Assembly (NCBI RefSeq): GCF_026626635.1
Contig: NZ_JAPNKA010000001.1
Coordinates: 5,704,001-5,768,000, forward strand
Direction: 5' to 3'
From: Archangium lansingense
GTDB taxonomy: Bacteria; Myxococcota; Myxococcia; Myxococcales; Myxococcaceae
DNA length: 64,000 bases
The position numbers and the translations under genes were made by a program. The notes under the pieces were generated by a model. The model made no database searches and was not told the origin of the DNA. It saw only the letters and a list, made by a program, of their open reading frames with translations. The stretch's first letter is position 1. Each line of letters opens with the position of its first letter. This document shows positions 26,759 to 38,500 of this stretch, one piece after another.

Positions 26759-29116
26759 TCAGGGCCTGTCGCCAGCGGGAAGGCTCACGGTGAACCGGGT
26801 GTATCTGCCCACTTCGCTCTCCACCGTCAGGCTTCCCCCGTGTAGCTTGACGATGTCGTAGCTCAGCGACAGGCCCAGCCCGGTGTTGCCACCTCCTGGT
26901 GGTTTTGTGGTGAAGAACGGCTCGAAGATGCGGCCTTGGATGTCCTTCGGGATGCCGGGCCCGTTGTCCTCCACCTGAAGGATGATGTTGCCGCCCTCGC
27001 GACAAGTGCGCAGGGTAATGGTGGGCACGTAGTCGTTGGTGGATCCGCGCTGCTTCAATGACACGGCATCGATGGCATTTTGGATCAGGTTCTGGAGCAC
27101 GCGGCCCAGTTCCTGAGGCCTCGCCTGTATCTTCCCCACCGCGGGGTCAAACTCCCGTACGAACGTCACTTCAAGCCCCGGATTGCGAACACGCTCCCCA
27201 GCGTAGGTCAGCTTCAAGTACTGCTCCACGAGCGCTTCCACGTCCGTTGGCTCGAGCGCCCCGGATCGGCCCTGGGCATGCTCCATCATGCTCCGGATGA
27301 TATGGTCCGCCCGCACACCATGATGGTGGACAACAGTCGCGTTCTGCTTGAGATCCGTGATGAGGTCGCGGACCTCGCTCAGGGAAACCTGGGGCCGCTC
27401 CTGTAGCGTTCGCTCCAGTTCCTGAGCAAGCTCAATATTGGCCTCGGACATGTTGTTGATGAAGTTGAGCGGGTTCTTGAGCTCGTGCGCGATGCCCGAG
27501 GCGAGCTGAGCCAGGGAGGCCAGCTTCTCTGACTGGATGAGCTGGTTCTGCGTGCGCTGCAGTTCCTTGATGAGGGCCTGCTTGGCCGTGTTCTCCTGGT
27601 TGAGGGCTGCATTGGCCATTTCCAGCTCACGGGTGCGGTGTTGGATGCGCTCCTCCAGCTCCATGTTGAGCTGCTCCAGGTCCGTGCGGGCCTGATGCAA
27701 GGACGCGTTGCTCTGCCCCAAGGATTGCCCCATCTGGAACAACCCCTCACCGGTGCGTTGCAGCTCGGTGATGGAATAGGTTGGCCGTGGCTGCGCGTAC
27801 TCGCCTTGGCCGATCCGCTGCATCATGCTCTCCAGGTCCAGCAGCGGTTCAGCGAGCAAGGTGCTCATCCGGCGCACCTTTCTGTAAAGCCACACGAAGA
27901 AGAGCACATAGAAGAGAATCAGACCGGCGATCATGCCCAAGCCCACACGGACGATGCGCCTGTTGAGTGCATAGGCTTCCGCGAAGATGTCTGCCTCGTC
28001 CACGACGACCAGGAGCTTCCAGTCAGTCCCCTTCACGGTGGACCAGGCCACCTGTTTGTTGCGCCCCATCAGTGTCACGGTCTGCAGCCCATGGTGCGCG
28101 GAGACCATGTGCTGGCCGAGTGCGTGGCCGTCCTCGCGCTTGAACAGATTGAAGGTGTCTGGCCTGAAGATGTCGTTCCGGATGGGCTCCTGGTAGGCGT
28201 ATTGGGTGAGGTCTTTCAATCCCCAGTCTCGTTCCCCTTGGGCGGGCAGCGCGAGGATGGTGCCGCGCCTCCCCACCAGCATCCCATAACCATTCCAAGG
28301 CAGGTCCAGCTGGAGCACTTGCTGGGTGATGCGGTCGACGCTGATGTCCAGCCCTACCACCCCCTCCATGCGGTCACCACGCCCTGGGTAGAGCGGGGCG
28401 GCGGCCGAAGTCAGCCACCCGTGGCCGGCTGTGTCGACGTACACGTCCGTCCAGACAACCTTTCGCTCAGGATTGTGAGCCGCGTCTGCCTCGAAATAGT
28501 AGCTGTAGGTAGAGGGGTTATAGTCCGCACCGACCCACTCGAGGACTTCCTTATACTCTCTATAGGGGTAGAACCGGTCCATGTGATCCGCGGTGAGGAC
28601 ATAGACCTGGGTGACCAGCGGGTGAGTCTCCACGAGGCTCTTGAGCAGCGGATCGAGTTGAGAAAACTGCAACGCCTTGATGCGCTCGGGCTCACCGATG
28701 CGGGTGAGCCTGGAATAAACGAGACCAGCCCGGCCGGGGAGCTCATGTGTCGTATAGAGCGTGCCATCCTGGGAGAGGGCATAGCGTGAGCGCTCCTGGG
28801 TATCAGGGATGAACGGCGTCACGAAGGCCTGCTCGGCATGGTAGCGGAGCAGCTCTGTATTATAGGCCACAGAGGCAAGTTGTGAGCCGATGTGCTCGGC
28901 TTGCTGCTGAGCAATATGTTGGAGTTGCTCGGTCGCCAGACGTTGCAGGGTGGTGATGTTCTGATCGCGAATGACGCTGTTGGTGATGAGGTAGGCGGCA
29001 ATGAGCGCCAGTTCGATCAAGAAGACTGGGATGAGCGCACTCGTGAGATAGGACCGCCAGATGAGCCGCAGCAGTGACACAGGCGTAGCGGCGCTTCTGT
29101 CCAGCGGCAAGCGCAT
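26759..29116 (-). CDS. Membrane histidine kinase with dCache-like sensor
   Basis: 785 residues. The first membrane helix is at about 25-47 (SALIPVFLIELALIAAYLI), the periplasmic sensor spans about 50-385 and the second helix 393-412. The sensor has YPGRGDRMEGVVGLDISVDRI, with the D-x-S pattern of dCache domains. A HAMP-like linker and a coiled coil (about 455-530) lead to HisKA with H544 (SGIAHELKNPLNF) and HATPase_c (NLIQNAIDAV, DNGPGI, FFTTKPPGGGNTGLGL). It senses an extracellular ligand and passes phosphate to an unlinked regulator; no response regulator is adjacent. Confidence 0.94.
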   Translation of the reverse strand: MRLPLDRSAATPVSLLRLIWRSYLTSALIPVFLIELALIAAYLITNSVIRDQNITTLQRLATEQLQHIAQQQAEHIGSQLASVAYNTELLRYHAEQAFVTPFIPDTQERSRYALSQDGTLYTTHELPGRAGLVYSRLTRIGEPERIKALQFSQLDPLLKSLVETHPLVTQVYVLTADHMDRFYPYREYKEVLEWVGADYNPSTYSYYFEADAAHNPERKVVWTDVYVDTAGHGWLTSAAAPLYPGRGDRMEGVVGLDISVDRITQQVLQLDLPWNGYGMLVGRRGTILALPAQGERDWGLKDLTQYAYQEPIRNDIFRPDTFNLFKREDGHALGQHMVSAHHGLQTVTLMGRNKQVAWSTVKGTDWKLLVVVDEADIFAEAYALNRRIVRVGLGMIAGLILFYVLFFVWLYRKVRRMSTLLAEPLLDLESMMQRIGQGEYAQPRPTYSITELQRTGEGLFQMGQSLGQSNASLHQARTDLEQLNMELEERIQHRTRELEMANAALNQENTAKQALIKELQRTQNQLIQSEKLASLAQLASGIAHELKNPLNFINNMSEANIELAQELERTLQERPQVSLSEVRDLITDLKQNATVVHHHGVRADHIIRSMMEHAQGRSGALEPTDVEALVEQYLKLTYAGERVRNPGLEVTFVREFDPAVGKIQARPQELGRVLQNLIQNAIDAVSLKQRGSTNDYVPTITLRTCREGGNIILQVEDNGPGIPKDIQGRIFEPFFTTKPPGGGNTGLGLSLSYDIVKLHGGSLTVESEVGRYTRFTVSLPAGDRP

Positions 29117-29277
29117 GGTTGTCCTCGGAGATCGATGAGCCCCTCTTTGGTTACTTTATACCCTCTGGCCCTGGCTTCCTGGTACAACGGCACGTTGTCA
29201 CCGCCTCGGATGAAGACACTGAAACCTTCCGCCGACACGTAGACGTCGCGCTTGCCTTCCCGGGTCACCCGGGCGAG

Positions 29278-29296
29278 CTGTCCGACTGTCGGACAG
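29278..29296. repeat. 19-bp near-perfect palindrome
   Basis: CTGTCCGAC T GTCGGACAG. It lies between the histidine kinase gene and the zinc-ribbon/J-domain gene, facing both. The central 15-mer matches the one at 3805-3819 except for two bases. Operator or dispersed palindrome. A second short palindrome (CCCGGGT C ACCCGGG, 29259-29273) sits next to it. Confidence 0.6.
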
Positions 29297-29375
29297 GTTC
29301 GTGCAGACTCCTCGGGACGGGGTAGGCTGCTCCCTCGAGCTGTTCGCAAGCGGGTTCCAATCTACTGGGGAGCGC

Positions 29376-30500
29376 ATGTCTGCATGCCCATGCTGTTTGG
29401 AGGAGCTGCCGCCCGCCCGCCGGGGGCTTGGGGGCCGCCGCCTCGTGGGCAGCTGCGGCCTCTGTCGCGATGAAGTGTGCCAGGACTGCCTGCACTCGCA
29501 GGTCTGTGGCAGTTGTCTGTGGGAGTCGTTCGCGGCCCGCGGTGAGACGCCGTCCTTCCCCGAGCCGCCAGGCCGGCGCAGGCGAGCGGCGCAGGCGGCC
29601 TGCAAGCATGCTCGGGCAGTGCGGTGGATGCAGTGCTGTCCCGACTGTGGCATCGGGATGGAGTGGGAGGCCGAGCACGGCAACCCCGCGTGTGACGCGT
29701 GTGGAGCGCCTTCGCACGCCGCGTTCAACTTCTGCTGGGATTGCGGAGCGTCCTTCGAGGAGGACAACGAAGCCGGAGACACCGCCGAGGGCTACGCGCT
29801 CGACTTCGATTGCCACTCGCGCAAATGCCAGGGGAGGGTGGCGTGGCTCATGCCGTACTGTCCCTGGTGTGCCTCGGCGCAGCGTTGGCAACCTTCCGAT
29901 GAGACGGATGCGCCCGTGTGCGTGGGGTGTGAGGCGAAGCTCGAGCCCTCCTGGGCGTTCTGCGCGGCTTGTGGCGAGGAGGCTCCGCTCCCCGAGGATT
30001 GTTTCACCTGCGGAGCGCCGCTCGAGCAGGCGGACTGCGCCGCGCGCTGCGAGCACTGCCGGCGGATGGTGTGTGGCGAATGCTTCGGCGATTACACGCT
30101 GCTGGAGCCAAGTGCCAGGCAACGCGAAGCAAAGAGCGGCAGCCCTGGGGTGCGCGAATTGTTGCTGTGCTCACCGTGTGCGGAGGAGCTCGGGGTGTCT
30201 CCGATTCGGGAGGAGGAGCCCCCTGCGTCGGAGACTCAAGAGGACGAGGCTCCGGAAAACGACGAAGAGCCCGTGGCGGCTCGGACCGCCCCTCCTAGCA
30301 GCCCCTGGGAAGTGCTCGGCGTGGCTCCGGGCACGCCGCTGGCCGAGGTGAAGCGGGCCTACCTCGCCCTCATCACCCAGTACCACCCGGACAAGGTGGC
30401 GCAGCTGGGGTCCAAGCTCCAGGCGCTCGCGGCGGAGGAGACGCGCCGGCTCAACCAGGCATGGAGCGAGCTACGCCAGCGCAGCGGCCCGGGGCATTAG
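29376..30500 (+). CDS. Multiple zinc-ribbon protein with C-terminal J domain
   Basis: 374 residues from the ATG at 29376 (upstream GGGGAGCGC); the earlier in-frame start adds 25 residues through the palindrome. It has at least seven CxxC pairs, in succession: CPCC, CGLC, CGSC, CPDC, CDAC, CWDC, CPWC, CVGC, CAAC, CEHC, CSPC. They build several zinc ribbons or a RING-like array. After an acidic linker (about 295-325) comes a J domain, WEVLGVAPGTPLAEVKRAY, with HPD in ITQYHPDKVAQLG. The J domain recruits DnaK. Zinc ribbons with a J domain suggest a co-chaperone for a particular client. No signal peptide. Confidence 0.85.
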   Translation: MSACPCCLEELPPARRGLGGRRLVGSCGLCRDEVCQDCLHSQVCGSCLWESFAARGETPSFPEPPGRRRRAAQAACKHARAVRWMQCCPDCGIGMEWEAEHGNPACDACGAPSHAAFNFCWDCGASFEEDNEAGDTAEGYALDFDCHSRKCQGRVAWLMPYCPWCASAQRWQPSDETDAPVCVGCEAKLEPSWAFCAACGEEAPLPEDCFTCGAPLEQADCAARCEHCRRMVCGECFGDYTLLEPSARQREAKSGSPGVRELLLCSPCAEELGVSPIREEEPPASETQEDEAPENDEEPVAARTAPPSSPWEVLGVAPGTPLAEVKRAYLALITQYHPDKVAQLGSKLQALAAEETRRLNQAWSELRQRSGPGH

Positions 30501-30553
30501 AATCAGGGCCGCTGGAACGGATGGGGCCGTTCGTCTACAACCGGCGCTACTCC

Positions 30554-31888
30554 ATGCTGACGACCTTCCGACGTGTGTCCGTTCTGGTCCTCACCTCCGT
30601 GCTCCTTGCATGCGCCACGCGTGGTGCGACGCCCACCTCCCAGCCCTCCACCGGGTTGCCGATGAAGACACCTTCCTCCCTGGACTCCTCCGCCGAGCAG
30701 TACGTGAAGCTGGTCCTCGCCGTGGGCCAGCATGACGCCCAGTACGTGGACGCGTACTACGGGCCCGAAGCCTGGGCGAAGGAGGCCGAGGCCGCGAAGC
30801 TGCCCCTGCCGGTGATTGGCGAGCGCACCGCCACGCTGGTGAAGCAGGTGGAAGCGGTGCCGGTGCCCGAGGATGCGCTCGTCGCGATGCGCCGCCGCTT
30901 CCTGCTGACCCAGCTCTCGGCCCTCGGCGCGCGTGTGCGGATGCTGTCGGGAGAGACGCTGAAGTTCGACGAGGAGAGCCAGGCTCTCTATGCCGCGCGA
31001 GACCCGGGGCACACCGAGGCGGAGTTCGAAGCGGTGCTCGCCGAGCTGGAGCGGCTCGTGCCCGGCCAGGGTCCACTGTCCGAGCGTCTGGAGCACTTCC
31101 GGAAGGACTTCGTCATTCCCAGGGAGAAGCTGGACGCCGTCTTCCGCGCCGCCACCGAGGAGTCGCGCCGCCGCACGCTGAAGCACGTGCCGCTGCCCGC
31201 CCACGAGGCGTTCTCCCTGGAGTACGTCAACGACAAGCCCTGGGGCGGTTACAACTGGTTCAAGGGCAACGCGAAGAGCGTGATTCAAATCAACACGGAT
31301 CTGCCCATCTTCATCCAGCGCGCCATCGACCTCGCTGCGCACGAGGGCTACCCCGGCCACCACGTCTACAACGCGCTGCTGGAGCAGCACCTGGTGCGCG
31401 AGCGCGGCTGGGTGGAGTTCTCGGTGTACCCGCTCTTCTCGCCCATGTCGCTCATCGCCGAGGGCAGCGCCAACTATGGCATCGAGCTGGCCTTCCCCGA
31501 TGCGGAGGCGTACCTGCGCGACGTCCTCTTCCCGCTCGCGGGGCTCGACCCGAAGCGCGCCGCCGACTACGTGCGGATGGAGGAGCTGATCGAGAAGCTG
31601 TCCTACGTGGTCAACGAGGCCGCGCGCCGGTATCTCGACGGCACCATGAGCCGGGAGGCGGCGCGCGACTGGCTCGTGCGCTACGGGCTGCTGTCCCCCG
31701 AGCGCGCCACCCAGCGGATGGCCTTCATCGACCACAATCGCTCGTACGTCATCAACTACAACCTGGGGCGTGACATGGTGAAGCAGTACGTGGAGCGGAA
31801 GGCGGGCCCGGGCGCGTCGCACGAGCGACGCTGGGGCGTGTTCCTCGAACTGCTGTCCTCGCCAGCGCTGCCGGCCGACCTTCGCTAG
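30554..31888 (+). CDS. DUF885-family lipoprotein, probable metallopeptidase
   Basis: 444 residues from the ATG at 30554. Signal with lipobox VLTSVLLACATRG. The DUF885 signature HEGYPGHHVYNALLE contains H-E-G-x-P-G-H, the zinc-binding HExxH-like site of this gluzincin-type family; EGSANYGIELAFP provides a downstream Glu. The rest is helical. DUF885 proteins are thought to be dipeptidases or carboxypeptidases of M32-like fold; activity is inferred. It overlaps nothing upstream; the GTG/ATG at 30461 lies inside the J-domain gene. Confidence 0.85.
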   Translation: MLTTFRRVSVLVLTSVLLACATRGATPTSQPSTGLPMKTPSSLDSSAEQYVKLVLAVGQHDAQYVDAYYGPEAWAKEAEAAKLPLPVIGERTATLVKQVEAVPVPEDALVAMRRRFLLTQLSALGARVRMLSGETLKFDEESQALYAARDPGHTEAEFEAVLAELERLVPGQGPLSERLEHFRKDFVIPREKLDAVFRAATEESRRRTLKHVPLPAHEAFSLEYVNDKPWGGYNWFKGNAKSVIQINTDLPIFIQRAIDLAAHEGYPGHHVYNALLEQHLVRERGWVEFSVYPLFSPMSLIAEGSANYGIELAFPDAEAYLRDVLFPLAGLDPKRAADYVRMEELIEKLSYVVNEAARRYLDGTMSREAARDWLVRYGLLSPERATQRMAFIDHNRSYVINYNLGRDMVKQYVERKAGPGASHERRWGVFLELLSSPALPADLR

Positions 31889-31901
31889 AGGCGCCTCGAA
31901 G

Positions 31902-32609
31902 CTACCAGGGAGGGTAGGCGCCCAAGGGGTAGTCCGGCACCCATTCCACCGTGGCGGAGGGGTGACGCGAGACGAGCTCCTCCAGGACTTCCTTCGAGGA
32001 GACATGCGCCTGCGTCGCGGCATCGAAGAGCAGCGGATCGAACTCGAAGATCACGCGCGTGCCTCGTGACGGCCCATGGGAGGAGGGATGCACGGGCGCG
32101 ATGATCCCTCCGCGTGAGTATCGCGCCGCAACCCGGACGCCATCCCGTGCCGTCTGAATGGTCACCCGGCTGCAGAGGGCATTGAGGATGACTCCCACTC
32201 CGCCAAAGGGCCCCCAGACCTGGGGCTCCGGCTCCGGCTCCGGCTGCCGGACGGCCCGATACGTCTCGTCCGGCTCCAGGTGGAATTCGGTCATCACCCG
32301 GTCGATCCGGCTCATCGGCGCTCCGGCGACGGAGATGACGTCCAGCGGCCATCCACGTCCATCATCCTGGAGCTCGAAGGCCGGGCCGGGCGGGCCTGGC
32401 CACACCCGGAGCTCGACCCGGCTCGCCTCATTCCCGAACCTGGGGGACGAGAGTCGAGTGAGTGCGTGTTCGATCAGTCCCCGCGCCTGACCGGCTTGAC
32501 CCTCGGCTAGCTCAACAAACAGCCCGGGACGGCGGCGGATGGACTCATGGATCCACAGCACCTTGATGGGATGGGAGGTCATGTTGTGGGGATTGGGATG
32601 TTCCCTCAC
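31902..32609 (-). CDS. Free-standing GyrB-like GHKL ATPase domain protein
   Basis: 235 residues; ATG at 32609 or at 32582. Similarity to the N-terminal ATPase domain of DNA gyrase B is seen in order: IRRRPGLFV (MYIG-like), GLIEHALTRL with Glu at the position of the catalytic base, VELRVWPGPPGPAFELQDDGRGWPLD (the DNGRGIPVD box), VMTEFHLEPDE (VMTVLHAGG), and GPFGGVGVILNALCSRV (GLHGVGVSVVNALS). The transducer, TOPRIM and DNA-binding parts are absent. The Asn expected four residues after the Glu seems to be Thr, so ATP hydrolysis may be weak. It is probably a derived ATP-binding regulatory protein. It converges on the DUF885 gene. Confidence 0.65.
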   Translation of the reverse strand: MREHPNPHNMTSHPIKVLWIHESIRRRPGLFVELAEGQAGQARGLIEHALTRLSSPRFGNEASRVELRVWPGPPGPAFELQDDGRGWPLDVISVAGAPMSRIDRVMTEFHLEPDETYRAVRQPEPEPEPQVWGPFGGVGVILNALCSRVTIQTARDGVRVAARYSRGGIIAPVHPSSHGPSRGTRVIFEFDPLLFDAATQAHVSSKEVLEELVSRHPSATVEWVPDYPLGAYPPW

Positions 32610-32715
32610 GCATAACCCCTGCCCGGCGCGCTAGCAACAGAGGAGCCACGGTGGACGAGCGCTCCCTGTCGGTGCTTACGCGCGTGTTGGAGGGCCCCCC
32701 GAGGACCTGAAGGGA

Positions 32716-33600
32716 TTAGCGGGCGGCCGCCTCGTCCTGGCCCACCTCGGCCATCAGCGAGGCCAGCTCCGCCTTGAGCTTGTCCTTGGCGCGGATCTCC
32801 AGCTGGCGGGCGCGCTCGCGCGAGAAGCCGAAGTGCTCGCCCAGCTCGCTCAGCGTCATCTCCGCGTCGCCCATCACCCGATGCTCGATGATGAAGCGCT
32901 CGCGCGGATCCAGCCGCTGCAGCGCCTGGCGGATGCGCTCGCGGGTGAGCTGCGCCTGCTGCCGGTCCGCCACCTCGTCCACCTGCGAGGCCGACTCCGA
33001 CTCCACGAAGTCCAGGTGCGTGGCGTCACCCTCCTCACCCACCGGCGCGTCCAGCGACAAGTCCCGGCCGCCCATGCGCTGCTCCATCTCGCGCACCTCG
33101 GAGGCCTTCACGTTCAGCTTCCGGGCAATCTCCTCGGCGTCGACGATGTTGCCGTCGCCCGAGCCGAGCTTCTCCAGCTCACGCCGCGTGCGGGCCAGGC
33201 TGAAGAACAGCCGGCGCTGCGCCTGCGTGGTGCCCAGCTTCACCAGCGACCAGTTCTTCAGGATGTAGTTCTGGATGTACGCGCGGATCCACCACACCGC
33301 GTAGGAGATGAGGCGGATGCCCTTGTCCGGATCGAACTTCTGCACCGCCTTCATCAGGCCGATGTTCCCCTCCTGGATGAGGTCGGACATCTTGATGCCG
33401 TAGGAGCGGTACTCGTAGGCCACCTTCATCACGAACCGCAGGTTGCTCGTCACCAGGCGGTGACCCGCGGAGAGATCGCCCTGACGGAAGTTGCGGGCCA
33501 GCGTCTGCTCCTGCTGCACGGTGAGCAACGGGTACTGGCTGATGTCCGAGAGGTACGTGGTGAGGGTCTCAGTGGAGGAGAGGGAGGAGGTGGCGAGCAT
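32716..33600 (-). CDS. RpoH-like (sigma-32 family) sigma factor
   Basis: 294 residues from the ATG at 33600; in-frame ATG at 33654 and TTG at 33666 are alternatives, adding an unconserved N-terminus. Region 1.2/2.1: YLSDISQYPLLTVQQEQTLA. Region 2: SDLIQEGNIGLMKAVQKFDP and SYAVWWIRAYIQNYILKNWS, followed by LVKLGTTQAQRRLFF, the RpoH-box-like element typical of sigma-32. Region 4: MTLSELGEHFGFSRERARQL. M. xanthus has RpoH-like factors SigB and SigC used in development and stress; this is a member of that group. Confidence 0.9.
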   Translation of the reverse strand: MLATSSLSSTETLTTYLSDISQYPLLTVQQEQTLARNFRQGDLSAGHRLVTSNLRFVMKVAYEYRSYGIKMSDLIQEGNIGLMKAVQKFDPDKGIRLISYAVWWIRAYIQNYILKNWSLVKLGTTQAQRRLFFSLARTRRELEKLGSGDGNIVDAEEIARKLNVKASEVREMEQRMGGRDLSLDAPVGEEGDATHLDFVESESASQVDEVADRQQAQLTRERIRQALQRLDPRERFIIEHRVMGDAEMTLSELGEHFGFSRERARQLEIRAKDKLKAELASLMAEVGQDEAAAR

Positions 33601-33963
33601 GGGTCTCTCGGGGGATGGAGGACGTTGAGCGGTGCGTTGCGACTTCGTGCCCATTGCCAAAAGCAACGGGGATGCCAGCAGCCCCCGGGCAACGTTCCTC
33701 AGTGAAAGCGGGTACTTGCATCACGAGCCCATCGTGACTAGGGCGGAATGCTGTCGTTTTTACAGGGCCTGGATTGGAGGTTTTTTCGGGCCCTACCTGG
33801 ACGCACGGAAGCCCACCTCCTGTCCCGAGGTAGGGGGGGCTGTCCGGCAGCGGACGAGCGCCGGAGGCTGGCACGGGCCGAGCGTGCGCTGCCGGACGTC
33901 TGGAGCCCGCAAAGGACAGGGGGCCAACTGCTCGCACGGGCCAGTTGTGGATATTTCATCATC

Positions 33964-35472
<1,509 letters not shown>

Positions 35473-35553
35473 AGCACCGGCTTGCTCCTGGGCAGAACTT
35501 TCGACGCACACATTCGTTCCCTGGTGACCCTATTCTCTGTTCCAGGGAATCCC

Positions 35554-38500
35554 ATGATCGAACACGTTGTCCCACGCGCCCTCCTCGCCCTCGCCACTGT
35601 CGGCCTCGCCATTTCCATGAGCTTCCAGCCGCAGCAGGTATTGGCTGCCCGGGCGGACACTGCTTCACTCGGCGGGTCCGGCCGCGCTCTGACCTTCATC
35701 AGCACCGACAAGCCCCTCTACCGGCCCGGTGAGCAGGTGCTGGCGCGGGGTCTCATGCTCGAGGCCCGCGGCCATACTCCCCTCGCGAACCAGGCGCATG
35801 CCAACGTGGAGATCCGGGGTCCCAAGGGGGACGTCGTCACCTCCGCGAGGGTGGTGAGTGAGAACTCGGTCTGGGGCTACTCCTGGACCGTCCCGGAGGA
35901 CATGGCCGGGGGCGAGTACACGCTCAGCGTCTCCTATCCCTGGACGGGCGAGGCCCCCGCTGAGCGCAAGTTCGACGTGCGTGCCTACCGCGCTCCCCGG
36001 CTCAAGTCGCAGATCGAGTTCCTCCGCGATGGTTACGGACCGGGGGACACGGTCACCGCCACGCTTGATGTGAAGCGTGCCGAGGGCGGCGTTCCCTCGG
36101 GTGCCCGGGTCACCGCCACCGCCCTCGTGGATGGCGTCACCGTGGCGCAGGTGCCGGGCGTGGTCGACGCGCGAGGGTTGTGCACCGTCAGCTTCAAGCT
36201 GCCTGGCCGGATTGAGCGGGGCGAGGGTTCTCTCGCCTTCGCCATCGAGGACGGCGGGGTAGTCGAGACGGCGGCCAAGACGATCCCCATCCTGCTGCAG
36301 ACCCTGGATCTCACCCTGTATCCAGAGGGTGGCGACCTGGTGGCGGGTCTGCCATCGCGCGTCTATTTCCAGGCGCTGACGCCCGCGCAAAAGCCCGCGG
36401 ACCTGTCCGGCGTGGTGATCGATCTGGCCACGGGCGCGGTGGTGGCGCAGGTGCGCTCGGAGCACGAGGGCCGGGGCCGCTTCGAGCTGACCCCGAAGGC
36501 CGGCGTGAAGTACGCGCTGCGCATCGACGAGCCCTCGGGCATCCGCAAGCCCTTCCCGCTGCCCGAGGTGAAGGCCCGGGGTGCCGTCCTGCGTGCGAGC
36601 GAGGACGTCATCCCCGCCGGTCGGCCCGTGGTGCTCACCGTGGGGCTGTCGGGGGTGAAGCAGGCGAAGGTGACCCTGAGCCAGCGTGAGGTGGAGCTGG
36701 CCTCGTCGCTGGTGGACCCGAACGAGAAGGTCATCCTCGACCCGAAGGACGCGGACGGAGTGCTCATCGCCACCCTGTGGGACGCAGACGGCCGTCCGCT
36801 CGCGGAGCGGCTGGTGTTCCGCCAGCCCGCGAAGGCCCTGTCCATCGAGGTGAAGGCGAACAAGCCGCGCTACGTGCCGGGGGACCAGGTGGAGCTCACC
36901 GCCCGGACGACGCGCGGGGGCCAGCCGGTCTCGGCGCTGGTGATGCTCACCGTCACGGATGACGCGGTGCTGGAGCTCATCGAGAAGCGGGATCAGGCGC
37001 CCCAGTTGCCGGTGATGGTGCTGCTCGAGCCCGAGGTGAAGGAGCTGGCCGACGCCCAGGTGTACTTCGACGAGAAGAACCCCAAGGCGAAGCTGGCGGT
37101 GGACCTGCTGCTGGGCACCCAGGGCTGGCGGCGGTTCGCGCTGGCGAACGCCGAGCAGTTCGTGGCCCAGCATGGCGATCTAGCCCGGCGCGCGCTCGCC
37201 GTCCGGGTGCCGATGCCTCCCCCGGAAGAGGTGTTCGACGAAGGGGCCGCCATCCCCGAGATGGCTGGGGCGCCGCCTCCCATGCCCGCCCCAGTGCCCC
37301 AGGCCGCGCAGGTTCCCCAGGCAAGGCCGGTCGCCAAGGCCGCGCCGCCCGGACCTCCCCCCGTTCAACCCGCCCCCAGGGCCGTTGCCGCCAAACCCGT
37401 GGCGCCCAAGGGCATGGTGGAGGCGGAGCGCAAGGCCAAGAAGGAGGCCTCGCGGCAAAAGGCGATCGTCGCGGACAGGGAGATGGCAGCGGAAGAGGAC
37501 GTGGCGGGGATGCCCCTGTACTCCCAGCCCATGGTCTATTTCCGCGAGTACGCCCACACGGTGCGGCCCGGGCGCAAGCCGGGGGATCGCATGGACTTCT
37601 CGGAGACGCTCTTCTGGAACGCGGGCGTGCGCACCGATGCGAAGACGGGCGAGGTCCGCGTCTCCTTTGGCCTGAACGACTCGGTCACCAGCTTCAAGGC
37701 GTTCGCGGGGGCCGTGGGGGATGATGGCGCGCTCGGCTCGGCGGTGGCCACGATCGAGTCGGTGCAGCCCTTCTATCTCGAGCCCAAGCTGCCGCTCGAG
37801 GTGACGTCCGGGGATGTGATTCAAGTGCCGCTGGCGCTGGTGAATGGCACGTCCACGGCGCTCCAGGGAGCGGGGGTGCAGGTCGGCCTGAGCGGTGACG
37901 TGAAGGCGTCCTCCCTGGGCGTGATGAACCTGGCCGCGAACGAGCGGGCCCGGCGCATCCTGGAGCTGAAGGTCGGTGCCCAGTCCAGGCCCGTGGACGT
38001 GACGCTCACTGCGACCGCGGGCAACTACGTGGATACGGTGAAGCGCACGCTGAGCATCAAGCCCAATGGCTTCCCCCTCCGCATCTCGTTCGGCGGGCTG
38101 CTGTCGTCACGGCAGCCGGTGGTGCACTCGGTGACGCTGCCCGCCAACCATGTGCGCGGCAGCGTGAAGACCTCCATCGCGGTGTACCCCTCGCCCCTGG
38201 CGAACATGACCGAGTCGCTTGCGCGGCTCATCCAGGAGCCCTCCGGCTGCTTCGAGCAGACGAGCTCGACCACCTATCCGATGACGATGGCGCAGCAGTA
38301 CTTCCAGACGCACAGCGGGGTGAGCCCCGAGCTGGTGGCGTCGGCGCGCGAGAAGCTGGAGAAGGGCTACAAGCGGCTGGTGGGCTTCGAGTGCTCGGAG
38401 AAGGGCTACGAGTGGTTCGGTGAGAATCCGGGCCACGAGGCTCTCACCGCGTTCGGGTTGATGCACTTCAGCGACATGAAGCAGGTGCGGGACGTGGACG

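Noticed and set aside
29017..29349. 110-codon minus-strand frame with VYVSAEGFSVFI and ARARGYKVTKEGLI
   Set aside because: The middle looks protein-like and may be a gene fragment, but the 3' part overlaps the histidine kinase in another frame and no family is recognised. Not annotated.
33871..33885. TGGCAC followed by GAGC, upstream of the PAS histidine kinase
   Set aside because: Two mismatches in the -12 box.
33748..33963. 72 in-frame codons ahead of the PAS histidine kinase
   Set aside because: Composition is unlike the kinase and the ATG at 33964 starts the PAS region; treated as intergenic.
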